This document shows, in pieces, positions 1 through 11,000 of a DNA stretch of 64,000 bases. Where the stretch lies: positions 124,001-188,000 of the forward strand of contig CAWEJL010000018.1 in the NCBI GenBank assembly GCA_963809385.1, read 5' to 3'. Under the pieces are notes generated by a model. That model was not told the origin of the DNA. It searched no databases and saw only the letters and a list, made by a program, of their open reading frames with translations. The first letter of the stretch is position 1. Each line of letters starts with the position of its first letter. Source of the DNA: JAKAIY01 sp963809385 (GTDB lineage Bacteria; Chloroflexota; Ktedonobacteria; Ktedonobacterales; JADMIN01). Made by a program: the position numbers and the translations under genes.

Positions 1-658
1 CGCCAGTTATCTTGTAGGTTGATGTGTCCGCGATGTAGAGCGTGGCGGTGGGTGACTTCGTCTCCATAAAGACGCGCTTCCCATCCAGGCTGACGACGGT
101 GTCATGGCTCCTGAATGGCAAGGGGATCCGGCCCACCACGGCGCCAGTGATGGCGTCAATCACCAACTCATAGGGTGTCCGCGCGTCACTTTCCCAGGTT
201 GGGAGAAAAATGGTCTTCCCATTCGGCGTGACATCTCCGCGATCAACGCCGGGCGTATGCTCCACGATATTCCACAAGACTTTATCGGTCAGCAGGTCCA
301 CCGCGACAAGATGGCCCTGGGAAGCCGCGTTGTACATCACATAGAAGCGGTGAGTTGGCGCGGCGGCGGCGGCGCCGCGCACATCAACGCAACACGGGAA
401 CACGTTGATGATCTTCACTGGCCGGTGGGCGTGATTGATGTCATAGACATGGATCGTGCCATCATCCTGGGCCGCGTAGAGGTATTGACCACTCAATACG
501 GCCTGGGCGCTGGGCGTCGCCACGCCAGGAATGAGGGCATAGTAACGCGCGAGCGCAAGACCGCTGGCGAGCGCGAGCAGAAGAATGAGCAGCGGCGCGA
601 GGACGCGAGGACGGATAAGGCGTTTGATAGGAGCCATCCTGGCGCTCAAGAACGTCAT
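1..658 (-). CDS. Secreted or membrane-anchored beta-propeller protein (partial)
   Basis: The reading frame runs off the left window edge, so about 219 N-terminal residues are visible. The ATG at 658 is chosen because GGAGG lies nine bases upstream. A second ATG seven codons in is possible. Residues about 15-37 are a basic-then-hydrophobic stretch (LAPLLILLLALASGLAL), a signal peptide or anchor. After it come repeated blade-like units such as DDGTIHVYDIN, VDLLTDKVLWNI and VVSLDGKRVFMET, which resemble YVTN/PQQ-type propeller repeats. It starts 22 bases after mpg and is probably cotranscribed. The ligand is unknown and no enzyme motif is visible in this part. Confidence 0.6.
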   Translation of the reverse strand, partial: MTFLSARMAPIKRLIRPRVLAPLLILLLALASGLALARYYALIPGVATPSAQAVLSGQYLYAAQDDGTIHVYDINHAHRPVKIINVFPCCVDVRGAAAAAPTHRFYVMYNAASQGHLVAVDLLTDKVLWNIVEHTPGVDRGDVTPNGKTIFLPTWESDARTPYELVIDAITGAVVGRIPLPFRSHDTVVSLDGKRVFMETKSPTATLYIADTSTYKITG

Positions 659-679
659 GGGCGGTTTCCTCCCATATGA

Positions 680-1315
680 CTACCCCGCCGCCGCAGACCG
701 GACGCCGCGCGCCGAGACATGCCGCTCGCCTACGACAGCGAAGCGCCACAGCCAGTCCACCGCCTGGGTGATACCGACGCGTGGCGTGGCGGCGATGGTC
801 AGTGGCTCCGCGCCTGGCATCTCGGTAAGCCACAGGTCGGAGCCCAGCAGGTCGGCGCCGTCGTCGGCGATGGTCAGCGCCAGCGCCTGGCAGAGCCGCC
901 CCGGCCCGCGCGCCAGGTCACGGTCGCTGATTCCCGTCCCGCGCCGCCGCCGCATCAACTCTAGGCCCACCGTCGGGCGGATGGCGCGTAACAGGACCGC
1001 CGCCGCCACGCCCTCCGATTCCGTGACCACATTCAGGCAGTAGTGGATGCCATACGAACGGTAGACGTAGGCGGTTCCCGGCGCGGCGAACATCGAGGCG
1101 TTGCGCGGCGTCTTGCCGCGATAGGCGTGCGCCGCTGGGTCCACCGCCGCCACATACGCCTCCGTCTCAACGATCACGCCGCCTGCCAGCCCGTCAGCCG
1201 TGCGGCGCAGCAGCGTCTTGCCGATCAGGTCGCGCGCCACCTCCAGCGTTGGGCGGTCGTAGAACGCGCGCGGCAGCGGCGCCAGGGCGCTCGTTTCCTC
1301 TGGGGCGCCTGTCAC
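680..1315 (-). CDS. mpg: DNA-3-methyladenine glycosylase (AAG/MPG family)
   Basis: Base-excision repair enzyme that removes alkylated purines such as 3-methyladenine and hypoxanthine in the cytoplasm. The 211-residue product has the usual length. It carries the signature IVETEAY around residue 48-54, where the glutamate is the family catalytic residue, followed by AYRGKTPRNASMF, YRSYGIHYCLNVV and ARGPGRLCQAL, all typical of the AAG fold. The start is GTG, with AAAGGAG six bases upstream. It is the first gene of a short minus-strand unit with the propeller gene. The substrate range cannot be told from sequence. Confidence 0.93.
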   Translation of the reverse strand: MTGAPEETSALAPLPRAFYDRPTLEVARDLIGKTLLRRTADGLAGGVIVETEAYVAAVDPAAHAYRGKTPRNASMFAAPGTAYVYRSYGIHYCLNVVTESEGVAAAVLLRAIRPTVGLELMRRRRGTGISDRDLARGPGRLCQALALTIADDGADLLGSDLWLTEMPGAEPLTIAATPRVGITQAVDWLWRFAVVGERHVSARGVRSAAAG

Positions 1316-1593
1316 GCTCCACTCCTTTATAAACTATCCGGCTCTGTCCACGCCGCGCAGCCAGCCGGTGTGATGGGATACACTGCTATCAGGACAATCG
1401 CTGGATAGGGGCCAGCCGCGCCGCGCGCCTGCTTTGCGCCACCCCTCACGCGGCCAGTATGCCACACGCTGCGTGAGGAGTATGCGCAGCGGTTTCCGTC
1501 GCGGCTGGTTTGTGAGAATGCGTGGCGCCGCCACGCAATAGATGTGTGATCACCGCGCTCTATGCCGGATACTGGAAAGGACAAGGCGACGCC

Positions 1594-3400
1594 ATGACCA
1601 CCGCGCAATCGCTGCCGAAGCGCGCCGAGGTACCCGTCGAACTGACCTGGGACCTGGCCACCATCTACCCGACCGACGCCGCCTGGGAGGCGGAGTTCAC
1701 GCGCGTCGTGGCGCTGCTGCCGGGCGTCGCGGCCTTCGCCGGGCGGCTCGGCGAGTCAACCGCCGCGATGCTCGAAGCGTTTACCACGCGCGACACCGCC
1801 GGCGAGGCGCTGGGCAAGCTGTTTGTCTACGCCCATATGCGGCTGCACGAGGACAGCGCCAACAGCGCCTACCAGGCTCTCGCCGACCGTGTGACAACGC
1901 TCGCCAACGACTTCAACGCCGCCACGGCCTACATGACGCCGGAGATCCTCGCTATCCCGCAAGAGCGGCTGGACGCCTTCCTCGCTGAGGAGCAGGGGCT
2001 TGCTGTCTACCGCCACCAGCTTGACGAGATCATTCGCGAGCGGCCGCACGTCCTCTCTGGAGAGATGGAGAGCCTGCTGGCCCAGGCGGCGGAGCTGGGC
2101 GCGACGCCAGAGCGCGTCTTTGAGATGCTCAACAACGCCGACCTGAAGCTGCCGCTGGTGCATGACGAGAGCGGCGCGCTCGCCCAGTTGACGCAAGGCA
2201 ACTACGGCGCGAAGTTCCTGGAGAGCCAGAGCCGCGCCGTCCGCCGCGAGGCCTTCGAGGCGATGCTCGGCTCGTACAGCAAGTTCCGCAACACCTTCGC
2301 CGCCACGCTTTCCGCGCAGGTCAAGCGCGACATCTTCTTCGCTCGCGCTCACAAGTACAGCTCCGCGCTCGAATCCGCGCTGGAGCCGCACAACATCCCT
2401 GTCAGCGTCTACAACAACCTCATCTCGACGGTGGACGCCAACCTGCCACTGCTGCACCGCTATCTGCGCATCCGCAAGCGTGCGATGGGGCTGGACGAGC
2501 TGCGGATGTACGATCTCTACGTGCCGCTGGCGCGCGAGGTCGAGTACAAAGTCTCCTTCGCGCAGGCGCAGGAGCGTGTGGCCGCCGCGCTGGCGCCGCT
2601 CGGCCCGGACTACGTCGAGCCGCTGCGCAAGGGCTTCGGCTCACGCTGGATTGACGCGCTGGAGAGCGAGGGCAAGAAAGCCCGGCGCCTATAGTTGGGG
2701 CAGCTACGGCACTCAGCCCTTCGTGCTGCTGAACTATCAGGAGAGCATGGACAGCATGTTTACGCTGGCCCACGAGATGGGCCACTCCATGCACTCCTAT
2801 TTCACCTGGGGCGCGCAGCCCTACCCCTACAGCAGCTACACGCTCTTCGTCGCTGAGGTCGCCTCGACGCTCAACGAGGCGCTGCTGACGCACGACCTGC
2901 TCCAGCACACCGACGACCGCGCGCTGAAGCTCTACGTCATCAACCACGCGCTGGAGACGTACCGCACGACACTCTACCGCCAGACGCTCTTCGCCGAGTT
3001 CGAGCGCGACATCCACGCGCGCGCCGAGGCGGGTGAGGCGCTGACGCCGGAGCTGTTGAGCGCCGTCTACAAGGGCATGAACGACAAGTATTACGGCCCG
3101 GAGGTGACGGTGGATGAGCTGATCGAAGTGGAGTGGGCGCGCATCCCGCACTTCTACTCCAGCTTCTACGTCTACCAGTACGCCACCGGCATCTCGGCCT
3201 CCGCCGCGCTCGCCACCCAGATCATCGCCGAGGGCGCTCCCGCCGTTCAGCGGTACAAGCGCTTCCTGTCCTCTGGCTCATCGGACTACAGCATCAACCT
3301 GCTGCGCGACGCTGGTGTGGATCTCTCCACGCCGCGCCCCGTCCAGCAGGCGCTCGACACGTTCGGCCAGTATCTCGACCAGCTCGAGGCGCTGTTGTAG
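1594..3400 (+). CDS. pepF: Oligoendopeptidase F (M3B zinc metallopeptidase), frameshifted
   Basis: Cytoplasmic zinc peptidase that degrades short peptides. The ATG at 1594 follows GGAAAGGACAAGG and begins MTTAQSLPKR; the open frame continues upstream without a better start. The N-terminal half (M3 oligoendopeptidase domain, VELTWDLATIYPTD) ends early at 2694. The downstream frame resumes at PGAYSWGSYG and carries the zinc motif HEMGH (residues LAHEMGHSMH, about 2770-2800). Removing one A from the AAA near 2676-2679 restores GKKPGAYSWG exactly as expected for the family, for a product of about 600 residues. I read this as one gene with a one-base insertion, probably a consensus error. Confidence 0.9.
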
Positions 3401-3446
3401 CGTCACCGCCCCATAAGCGGCGACGGAAAGGCAGGCCAATTCACCC

Positions 3447-4124
3447 ATGCGAGCAGGCGCCAGGTATGGTATCCTAGGCGGGACGTTCGATCCGCCGCAT
3501 ATTGGCCACTTGGCGCTCGCTCAGGAGGCCGCCGCGCGGCTGCGTCTCGACCGTGTCTGGTTTCTGCCAGCCGCTGACCCGCCGCACAAGCGTGGGCGCG
3601 CGCTTACCGCCGCTCGCGACCGCGCGGCGATGGTCGAGCTGGCCATCGCTGGTGATGAGCGCTTCGGCCTCGATCGTGCTGACCTCGACCGGCCAGGGCC
3701 ATCGTACACGGTGGACACGCTGGACATCCTGCGCGCCCGCTGGGGGCCGGAGGCCTGGATTGGGTTCATCATCGGGTGGGACATGCTGCTCTATCTGCCT
3801 GAGTGGCATGACCCCGCGGGCGTGCTGGCCCGGCTCGATGCGCTGATCGTGGCGCGCCGCCCTGGTATACCGGATGAGGCGGCGGCTATCGCCCGGCTCG
3901 AAGCGGCGCTGCCCGGTTTACGCGAGCGATTGACGCCGCTCGACGCTCCCCAGCTGGAGATTTCCTCCACCTGGCTGCGCGAGCGCGTCGCGGCGGGCCT
4001 TCCCGTGCGCTATCTCACGCCCGATCCAGTCCGCTCGTATATCTCTCGTCGGGGGCTGTACCGCCCCGACCAGGAGCGCGGCGCGCCGGAGCCGCTGGCG
4101 CCAGAAGAGGGAGGCGAGTCATGA
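3447..4124 (+). CDS. nadD: Nicotinate-nucleotide adenylyltransferase
   Basis: Adenylates nicotinate mononucleotide in NAD synthesis. The protein (225 aa) has the nucleotidyltransferase signature GGTFDPPHIGHLALA at residues 10-24, the phosphate loop region PPHK, and the C-terminal ISSTWLR motif. The loop usually read as GADML is IGWDML here, a mild variation. The C-terminus extends about 20 residues past the normal end as an acidic, proline-rich tail. Its stop overlaps the DUF951 start by four bases (ATGA), so the two are translationally coupled. The Shine-Dalgarno upstream is weak. Confidence 0.93.
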   Translation: MRAGARYGILGGTFDPPHIGHLALAQEAAARLRLDRVWFLPAADPPHKRGRALTAARDRAAMVELAIAGDERFGLDRADLDRPGPSYTVDTLDILRARWGPEAWIGFIIGWDMLLYLPEWHDPAGVLARLDALIVARRPGIPDEAAAIARLEAALPGLRERLTPLDAPQLEISSTWLRERVAAGLPVRYLTPDPVRSYISRRGLYRPDQERGAPEPLAPEEGGES

Positions 4125-4375
4125 AATTCGCCGACCTCGGCCTGGGCGATCGCGTGCGGCTGCGCAAGCCGCATCCCTGTGGCAGCTATGAGTGGCGGGT
4201 GGTGCGGCTGGGCGCCGACATCGGGCTGAAATGCCTCGGCTGTGGGCGTCGTGTGCTGTTGTCCCGCAGCGAAGTGGAAAAGCGAATCAAGATGATAATA
4301 GAGCGTGGTTCCGGGTCCGCCGGGCCAGCGTCCCAGACGCCCACGATGACTGTGAGCGATGACCACCATGGCTGA
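4121..4375 (+). CDS. DUF951 family protein
   Basis: Small protein of 84 residues. The first 62 match the DUF951 core: start in DLGLGDRVRLRKPHPCGSY, then the cysteine pair LKCLGCGR and a basic LSRSEVEKRIK helix. The family is common in Firmicutes and Chloroflexi and its molecular role is not established; the C..C motif and basic charge would suit nucleic acid or metal binding, which is inference. The last 22 residues are low-complexity and lie over the start of the next gene. It overlaps nadD by four bases and the MFS gene by up to 17 bases, making a tight operon. Confidence 0.85.
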   Translation: MKFADLGLGDRVRLRKPHPCGSYEWRVVRLGADIGLKCLGCGRRVLLSRSEVEKRIKMIIERGSGSAGPASQTPTMTVSDDHHG

Positions 4376-5976
4376 CGTGCGACGCGCCCCAGACATGCGG
4401 GAGCCATCCTCCACCAATGGACGCCCCCACCCCCTGGACGCCGCCCCGGACGCCGCCCGTGCGCCTCGTGAGTCGCGGCCTATCGGCGCCACTTCCATCA
4501 ATCACAATCATAGTGGCCCGATCGGCGCGCGCGGCTTCACCAAGCTCTTTGGTAACCACCAGTTCCTCCGGCTCTGGCTGGCCCAAATGATCTCGCAGAC
4601 CATCATGAACGCCGCCAACTACGGCATGATCTACCTGGTCACCAAAGTCAGCAACTCCTCACTCGCCACGAGCGGGGCGATCGTGGCGTTTAGTTTGCCC
4701 GCGCTCTTCCTCAGCATCCCCGCTGGCGTCCTGGTAGACCGATTTGACCGCAGGATGGTGCTGTGGGTCAGCAACATCCTGCGGGCGATGGCCTCAGCTG
4801 TTTTTGTGCTAACGCTGTTGGTCTCCGCCGATACCCTCTGGCCCGTCTACGCGCTGACATTCTTTATCGCCATGGTCGGCCAGTTCTTCACCCCCGCTGA
4901 GGGCGCGGCTATCCCGCGCCTGGTGGGTCGTGGCGACCTCATGAACGCGCTCGCGCTCTTCAACATCACCTTCACAATCGCCCAGGCCGCCGGGCTAATT
5001 GTCCTTGGTCCGCTGGCGCTGGTGCTGATTCCCACGTTCCGTATCGGTGGCCCTATCTACGGCGTCACCATCGAGCCAATAGTGAGCCTCTTCGCCATCG
5101 TGACCGTGCTCTATGTGGTCTGCGCCGCGTTGATCATCTCCATTCCCGCCGCCAGTCTGCGCGCCGCCAAGCTGACCCACGCTGAGCAGGCCGCAATGGC
5201 CGAGATCAGCGGCGTGCGCAGGCGCGAGCCTCACTCGCGACCCCGACTCGGTCGGGGCCAAGCTCAGTGGCATCCTCTCCGATATCGCCGCCTCCTGGCG
5301 CTTTATCCGCCAGGACACGATCCTGAATATCTCCGTCTGGCAGCTCACGCTCGCTGGCGTGATCATCTCGGTGGTCGCCACCATCGCCCCGCGCTTCGTT
5401 CAGGACTACTTTCACCTGGGAGCCGAGTTGATGGTGCTGGTTTTGCTGCCAGCGGGCGTCGGCCTGGTGCTCGGCTCCATCGCCACGCCCAACGTAGTGC
5501 GCCGTTTGCGCTATACGAGGACCATCGCCCTCGGTGTTGGAATGCTGGCCGCCAGCACGGCGCTGCTCGTCGTCGGACGCGCCATCGCCCCGTTCATCTT
5601 CGGCGCCCATTGGTGGGCCGCCTGGCCGTACATCATCTGGATGCTCATCTTGACGTTCCTGATCGGCGTCGGCCTGGATTTCATCAATGTTCCCGCCCAA
5701 ACCATCGTTCAAGAGCGCTCGCCGGACTGGATAAAGGGCAGGGTATTTGCTGTGCAATACCTGCTGCTCTATGGCGCGACGGTGGTCTATGTGCCGATCA
5801 TTGGCTGGCTTGCCGACCATATCGGACTCTCCGCCTCGCTCGTCATTGTCTCTCTCACCGTCGCGGTCGCTGGCGCCACGACAATCTATCTGCGTGTTCG
5901 GGTGGACATGCGCGCGGGCGGGCGCTCAGGGCGTCAGGGAGGCGCGCGGCCCGGCGCTCCGGAGGGCAACGCATGA
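4359..5976 (+). CDS. MFS-family exporter, frameshifted
   Basis: Major facilitator membrane protein of the macrolide-exporter-like group. An N-terminal cytoplasmic stretch of about 60 residues is followed by the first six membrane segments (NAANYGMIYLV, IVAFSLPALFLSIPAGVLVDRFDRR, ALTFFIAMVGQFFTPAEGAAIPRLV). The reading frame then shifts near 5220, in the central loop. The other frame continues with GASLTRDPDSVGAKL, ASWRFIRQDTIL and the second six segments to 5976. Deleting one base near 5220 joins the halves cleanly. Without that correction the frame reads through into the next gene and falsely looks like a 920-residue fusion. Start ATG could be 4359, 4368 or 4395. Substrate unknown. Confidence 0.85.
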
Positions 5977-7121
5977 GCGGTTCGACTCTCGCGCCGCGCG
6001 CCACGTTGCCCAGTGATCCCCGCGAGATATTGGTGACGGCGCTCTGCCCCATCGGAGACACGCTCTTCCTGACGCCGGCGCTGGCTCTGCTGCGCCGCCG
6101 TTTCCCGCGCGCCCGCGTCACCGTTGTCGTCTCCGCGAGCAACGAGGGCATCCTGACCGATAATCCCGACGTGGACCGGCTAATCCTCGCGCCGGAGCGC
6201 GGCCCCAGCCTCGAAGCGGTCCGTTTCGTCAGGGGCGTGCGCCGCGTCAGCCAGGAGCGCCCCGACCTGATCGTCAATTTCTCCGCCGCTGGCTCAATCG
6301 TCACCGCGCTGGCTAGCCTGCAAGCCCCCCGGATTGCCCTTCAGATGCCGCCGTTGTGGGCGCTTACCGGCGCGCGCGACCAGGAATATCGGGAACGCCA
6401 CTCGGTTGACCACTATTTCAAAGCCATTGAGCCGCTCGTCGCATCGCCGCTCACGGTGGAGGAGCGTCTCCCGCGCTTCTATCTGACGCCGGAGAGCCGC
6501 CGCGAGGCCCGCGACCTGCTGCGCGCCGCTGGGGCAGGCCCTGGCAGCGTGATCGTGACGATGCACGTTGGCGGTGACGGCTTCAATGGCCGCAAGCTCT
6601 GGGCGACTGAGCGCTTCGCGCGTGTGGCGAATGCGCTCATCGAGCGCTTCGACGCCCGCATCGTTCTCATCGGCGGCCCCCCCGACATGATCAAGTCACA
6701 AGAGACGGCGGCGCTGATTCGTGGGCCTGTGGCCATGCTGGCGGGCAAGACCTCGCTGAAGGTCACAGGGGCGCTAATCGAGGCTTCGTCGCTCTTCATC
6801 GGCAACGACTCCAGCCCGCTCCATATCGCCGCCGCCGTCGGCGCGCCCGCCATCGGCATCTATGGCCCCTCCGACTGGAAGGAGTTCCATCCGGTCACGC
6901 GGCCTGGTTATCGCGGGCGGCTGCTGCACTCGGACCTGCCGTGCGCGCCCTGTTTCCGCTTCATCGGGAACGCGCCCCTCTGGCAGGTCAACCCATGCTA
7001 CTCGTTCGCCTGCCTCAAGGCGATCGGCGCCAATCGCGTGCTGGAGGCTGCCGTCGAATTGCTGGAGCCCCCCGCCCCCCAGCGCGCACCCGAGCCCGCC
7101 AGCGCCGCCGACGCCCGCTAG
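5973..7121 (+). CDS. Glycosyltransferase family 9 (heptosyltransferase-like)
   Basis: Protein of 382 residues with the GT9 layout. The N-terminal Rossmann domain contains CPIGDTLFLTPALALLRRR. The C-terminal donor-binding domain contains MHVGGDGFNGRKLWATERFA, VLIGGPPD and the hallmark GNDSSPLHIAAAVGAPAIGIYG. Members transfer heptose or related sugars to cell-surface glycans. In a probable monoderm such as a Chloroflexota the acceptor is unlikely to be LPS, so the substrate is open. The start ATG overlaps the stop of the MFS gene (ATGA), so it closes the nadD-DUF951-MFS-GT9 operon. A transporter-glycosyltransferase pair suggests work on an exported glycoconjugate, which is inference. Confidence 0.87.
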   Translation: MSGSTLAPRATLPSDPREILVTALCPIGDTLFLTPALALLRRRFPRARVTVVVSASNEGILTDNPDVDRLILAPERGPSLEAVRFVRGVRRVSQERPDLIVNFSAAGSIVTALASLQAPRIALQMPPLWALTGARDQEYRERHSVDHYFKAIEPLVASPLTVEERLPRFYLTPESRREARDLLRAAGAGPGSVIVTMHVGGDGFNGRKLWATERFARVANALIERFDARIVLIGGPPDMIKSQETAALIRGPVAMLAGKTSLKVTGALIEASSLFIGNDSSPLHIAAAVGAPAIGIYGPSDWKEFHPVTRPGYRGRLLHSDLPCAPCFRFIGNAPLWQVNPCYSFACLKAIGANRVLEAAVELLEPPAPQRAPEPASAADAR

Positions 7122-7167
7122 AGCGGGGACATATGCCGATATCCTGCGCTCTCCAGTCGTGCTCTCG

Positions 7168-8071
7168 TCACGCCGATGTGGCTGGCAGCGGCGCGTATTT
7201 GAAATTGCTGAAATCAGCTGCCACCTCGCTGACAACTGTGCTATCCCAACTTAGACATATTGCGACAAATTGTGTTGGGGAACCAAAGCGCATGCCCGTG
7301 ACTGTCTTGACAACCTTACCATTTATCAAGAACTCCCCCTTTGTCCTATCGACATGCGCTGCGAGTTGGTATGTCGAGCTTGAATTGAAGCCTTGCTTCG
7401 CGCGACCGCTCGCCAGTGGCGCCTCCGCAACACTGCTAAAGGTGTCGTTCGGGGTAGAGGGAAGCGCGTATAGACGATTGACATGCCATGTGCCATTGTC
7501 GCAGATCTCATATTCAATCGCGCCATCCAACGATCTGGACCCGCCATTGGTTATGAGGCCAGCGCACGTTCCGGGATATTGGAGCGTAACACTTGCCTCA
7601 ATCGAGTAGGCATCCGCGTACGGACCATTCAGTGTCAATTCTAGCGCTGCGGGATGATTTCCGAATCTGTTGCCTAGCCGAGAACCTCGTATCTGTACTG
7701 TCGCAAAATGTATAAATCGTGGGATTCCCACTTGTCGTCCAACTGTCTCCTGGGTGCGTGGTATCGCACTCTTGCCCTGGATCTGGCGCGAGATACACGT
7801 TGAGAGGAGAGTCTGCAACTGTGGCTGTGAGATTTGCCACCGCTGTCGACTGTATAGCGATAGCCGTTTCCTCTGCCTTGACGCCGCCGACCTGCGATCG
7901 GTAGATCTGTCCAACGATAATTGACATTGTCAAGAGGATAGTCAATGCTATCCCCAGCGTCACGCCCAGCCGCGTTCGGGTCTGCATTTGCGTGCGCAGC
8001 CGCGCAGCGCGCATCTCCGCGAGCAGCGCTTCCCGGCGATTTTCCTCACTTTCTAATGAGGTCGCCTCCAC
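7168..8071 (-). CDS. Membrane-anchored protein with concanavalin-like C-terminal domain, frameshifted
   Basis: Two overlapping frames make one protein. The first (from ATG 8071) has a charged N-terminus with a short helical stretch, one membrane segment (LGVTLGIALTILLTMSIIVG) and then VYLAPDPGQECDTTHPGDSW. The second frame continues from about 7700 with GNRFGNHPAALELTLNG, ITNGGSRSLDGAIEYEICDNGTWHV and GEFLINGKVVKTV, ending at 7168. The second part looks like a jelly-roll/concanavalin fold of the kind that binds sugars; this is a pattern judgement, not a named family. The exact frameshift site is uncertain. Base composition is clearly lower in GC than the flanking genes (45-52% in two 60-base lines). 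The gene overlaps the end of the TIR gene by 26 bases. Confidence 0.55.
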
Positions 8072-11000
8072 CGGAGGGCAAACCTATGTCTCTGTCGGTT
8101 TCGTTCGCGGCTACCACAGTCGATTCTGGGACAGCCGCTTCTTCCAACAGGCCGTCTACAGCGCTTGCAGCCATCGCTGCTACTTCAGATGCGACGGGCG
8201 GGGTCACGAGTCTGTCGGTAGAGCGCGCGCTGCGTGCGGACATCTCAGGCAGAGGATCGCTCTGGATGGCGGCGCGCGCCATCTCGTAGAGCCGCTGCCT
8301 CTGCATACGGCGCTCGCGCCCGCGATAGGCGATCCGGCCATAGAATGAACTGAGCGCACTGACAGCTATAGCGCCCAGCGTTTGAATTGGAAGTCTGATG
8401 ATTAGATAAACGGCGATGGAGCCAAGCGCCTGTATAGCGAGATCATGGGAACCCGCGAGAGAATCGCAGACTCGCGCTCCAATGCGTGTGCGCGAGGCGT
8501 AGCTCCTCAACACCCGCTAGCATCGCTAGCGACGCGCCAAGCATCGCCGCTGGCGCGGCATTTTGGCGCTTTCCGCTCCAGCGCGTCATCAAGCCGTCGG
8601 TGATGCCATAGATCACCAAGTCCACGATCAGAAGCGCCCCACCCATCACGATTAGTGTCGTCTGACTGAGCAGGTTATAGACGCTCAATACCTGTCGTAT
8701 GGCGAGCGCATCAATCCCGATGAACATCAGCGCCGAAAGGAGGGCACCAAGCAACAGGGGAATCCATGTGGCGGACGCAGGTTGCTCCTCGCGCAGGCCA
8801 GTCAACTCCTCGACTACGCGCGTCAGCCGGCGCATGTCGCCAGGATAGTCGGGATCATCGCGGATCCAGGCAGCGTTGCGCCTCGCGAATTCGCGCATGG
8901 TCGGCGGGAACTGGTTGGGTGCTGGCATGGTTGCGCCAGTGAGCAGCACGGGGATAATAGGCCGCCTCAGCGCCAATGCTGCCTCAATGCTCACACGCAG
9001 TGGGTTCTTTGGGTCGCTCATGCTCGATAGCGCATCTCCTCCATCGATCCATCCTGGGCCAACGAGCACGAGCAAGACCGCCGTTCGCCGCAGCGCACGC
9101 ATTAGATCGTTTGCGGTTAGTGGGCTCTTACTAATATTACTTGTCTCATTATTCCGCGAGCGCATCCATACGAGTGGTAAAACTCGCGAGATAAGTGGTA
9201 GAACTCGCAAGCGGTAGAATGAGGCATTTTCCTGGACGACGCGTCCACCCAATTCGAGATCCTGCAGGCGCAGCCGTTTTCGGGGTAATGTCCGCTTGCC
9301 GAAGAACGAGATGAGCCCGTGCGTGACGCGGACACCCGCAGCGGCATCCTCTTCTCGGCAGATGATCTGGAGCGCCCTGGGCGTTTGAGTGATTCTCCGC
9401 AACCGCCGAAGGATTGGGGCACCTATTACCACTGCGACACACACAGGGCCAAGCGCGATTACCGCCGCGCCCGCGACTTGATGTACGATGCCCACATCGA
9501 GCGCAATTCCATAAATGGTTAAGAGTGTCAGCCAGGCGAAAATTGCGGTCAACGCCGCACCTAGCCTACTCCACCCATTATCTTTGGCAGGAATGGTCGC
9601 TCTCCAGACGAGCGCGGACCAGACCGCAGGCGCGAGTTCGCGCCCAAGATCGCGCATGTCGTCGTCGAAGTCTGGCGCGTAGCGGACTTGTCACTGGCTG
9701 GAGGTCTGCGAGTGGGCGGAAGCTCTCTGGCAGTTCGTCGGCGGTGGGGAAGCGTCGCGCCCTGTACGAGCGCGGGGATGACTTTGATCCCGCTCCGGAG
9801 CGCGGATTCAACCTCCAGCCGCACGAAGTCGGTTGGGTCGTCCAGCCGTCGCGCGCCCGCGCGCGTGGCGATGGAGACCCAGCGCGGCCCGATCACGACC
9901 ACCTGCGCGACGCATTGCTCCAGCGTCGAGGAGATGAATTTCCGAAGTTGACTCCAACCGGGATCATGTCCACGTCTTTGAAGATCGTGTCTACGCCAAA
10001 GATCTCCGTTAGCCGGTCGTAGATCGAGCCGCACATCACCGCCGAGTCGTCGCGCCGGTAGGAGATGAATATCTTGCCGGCAGGCGCGGCGCCACGTCGC
10101 ATGAACTGGCTCTCAAGTGGCGCCACGCCGGAAGGCCGCTTCCAGTCCCGGCGGCGCGCATTCTCCTCGCGCTGGATGAACGCTTCGCGCTCACGCTCGC
10201 GCTGACGGGCGGAGAGGAACCCAGTGACACGCACGCCCAGGATGCCGCCGAGTGATCCCAGCACGAAACTAGCGAGCAGGCCGAGCGGCGTTCCCACTGC
10301 CAGCAAGGCGAACAGTAGGATGAAGGGATGCATCAGCAGCAGCAACGGGCCGAGCAACCAGTCCGGCCCGCCAACCAGGACCGCGGGCGTGGGGATTGGG
10401 GCGGAGAGCGGCTCCCAGTTCGTCCAGGCGATGTCGGCGAAGGCCGCTAATCCCGCTACCAACCCGATGACGTACGACGTGACGGCGGCGCTGACTCCCA
10501 GGCCCACATCGCCCGTCCTCCGCGCAACCACGTAGGCCGCGAGGAAGTAGATACCCCAGTCAATCAGGCTGGTGATGAGGATCGCGGGCAGCCATGTGGT
10601 GGGGATGGCGAACGCTGGCGCGAGCGGGATTACAGCCTGGAATGCGAAGTAGGCCAGGATGGCGGCGTGCGCGATCAGCGCTCCGCTGGCGGCGAGCGTG
10701 ACGTTGCGTAGCGTGCGGTTGATCGCCCCCGACGCGCGCTCCAGGCTCGTCGCCTCCAGCCCCGCCAGGTTCTCGATCACCTCGCAGAGCCGCTGCGTGT
10801 CACCGCCAAAGTCGGGGTCGCGCCGCACCTGTAAGCCGGAGCGGCTGACCAGCGAGAGCAGACTCTCGCGCCCGCGCTCGCCCATATGCTCCTGGTCTTG
10901 CTCCAGGAGCAACCGCAGGCTGGCGGGCAGCTCGTCCGCGCGTGGCATGCGCCCCTGCTGGACGAGCGCGGGCACGATCGGCACGCCCGCGCGCAGCGCG

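Noticed and set aside
1327..1608. 93-residue minus-strand frame upstream of mpg
   Set aside because: Composition is unlike a protein and it overlaps the pepF start; no ribosome-binding site.
2670..2694. Programmed frameshift in pepF
   Set aside because: No stimulatory hairpin or known slippery heptamer; similar one-base breaks occur in unrelated genes, pointing to consensus error.
4359..7121. Apparent 920-residue fusion of an MFS transporter and a GT9 glycosyltransferase
   Set aside because: The middle part (about 5220-5970) is out-of-frame translation. A one-base shift near 5220 restores a normal second half of the MFS protein, and GT9 has its own ATG at 5973.
9167..9215. Imperfect direct repeat of about 21 bases (AGTGGTAxAACTCGC)
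   Set aside because: It lies within the TIR coding frame and encodes RVLPLISRVLPLVW; a local duplication, not a regulatory array or CRISPR.
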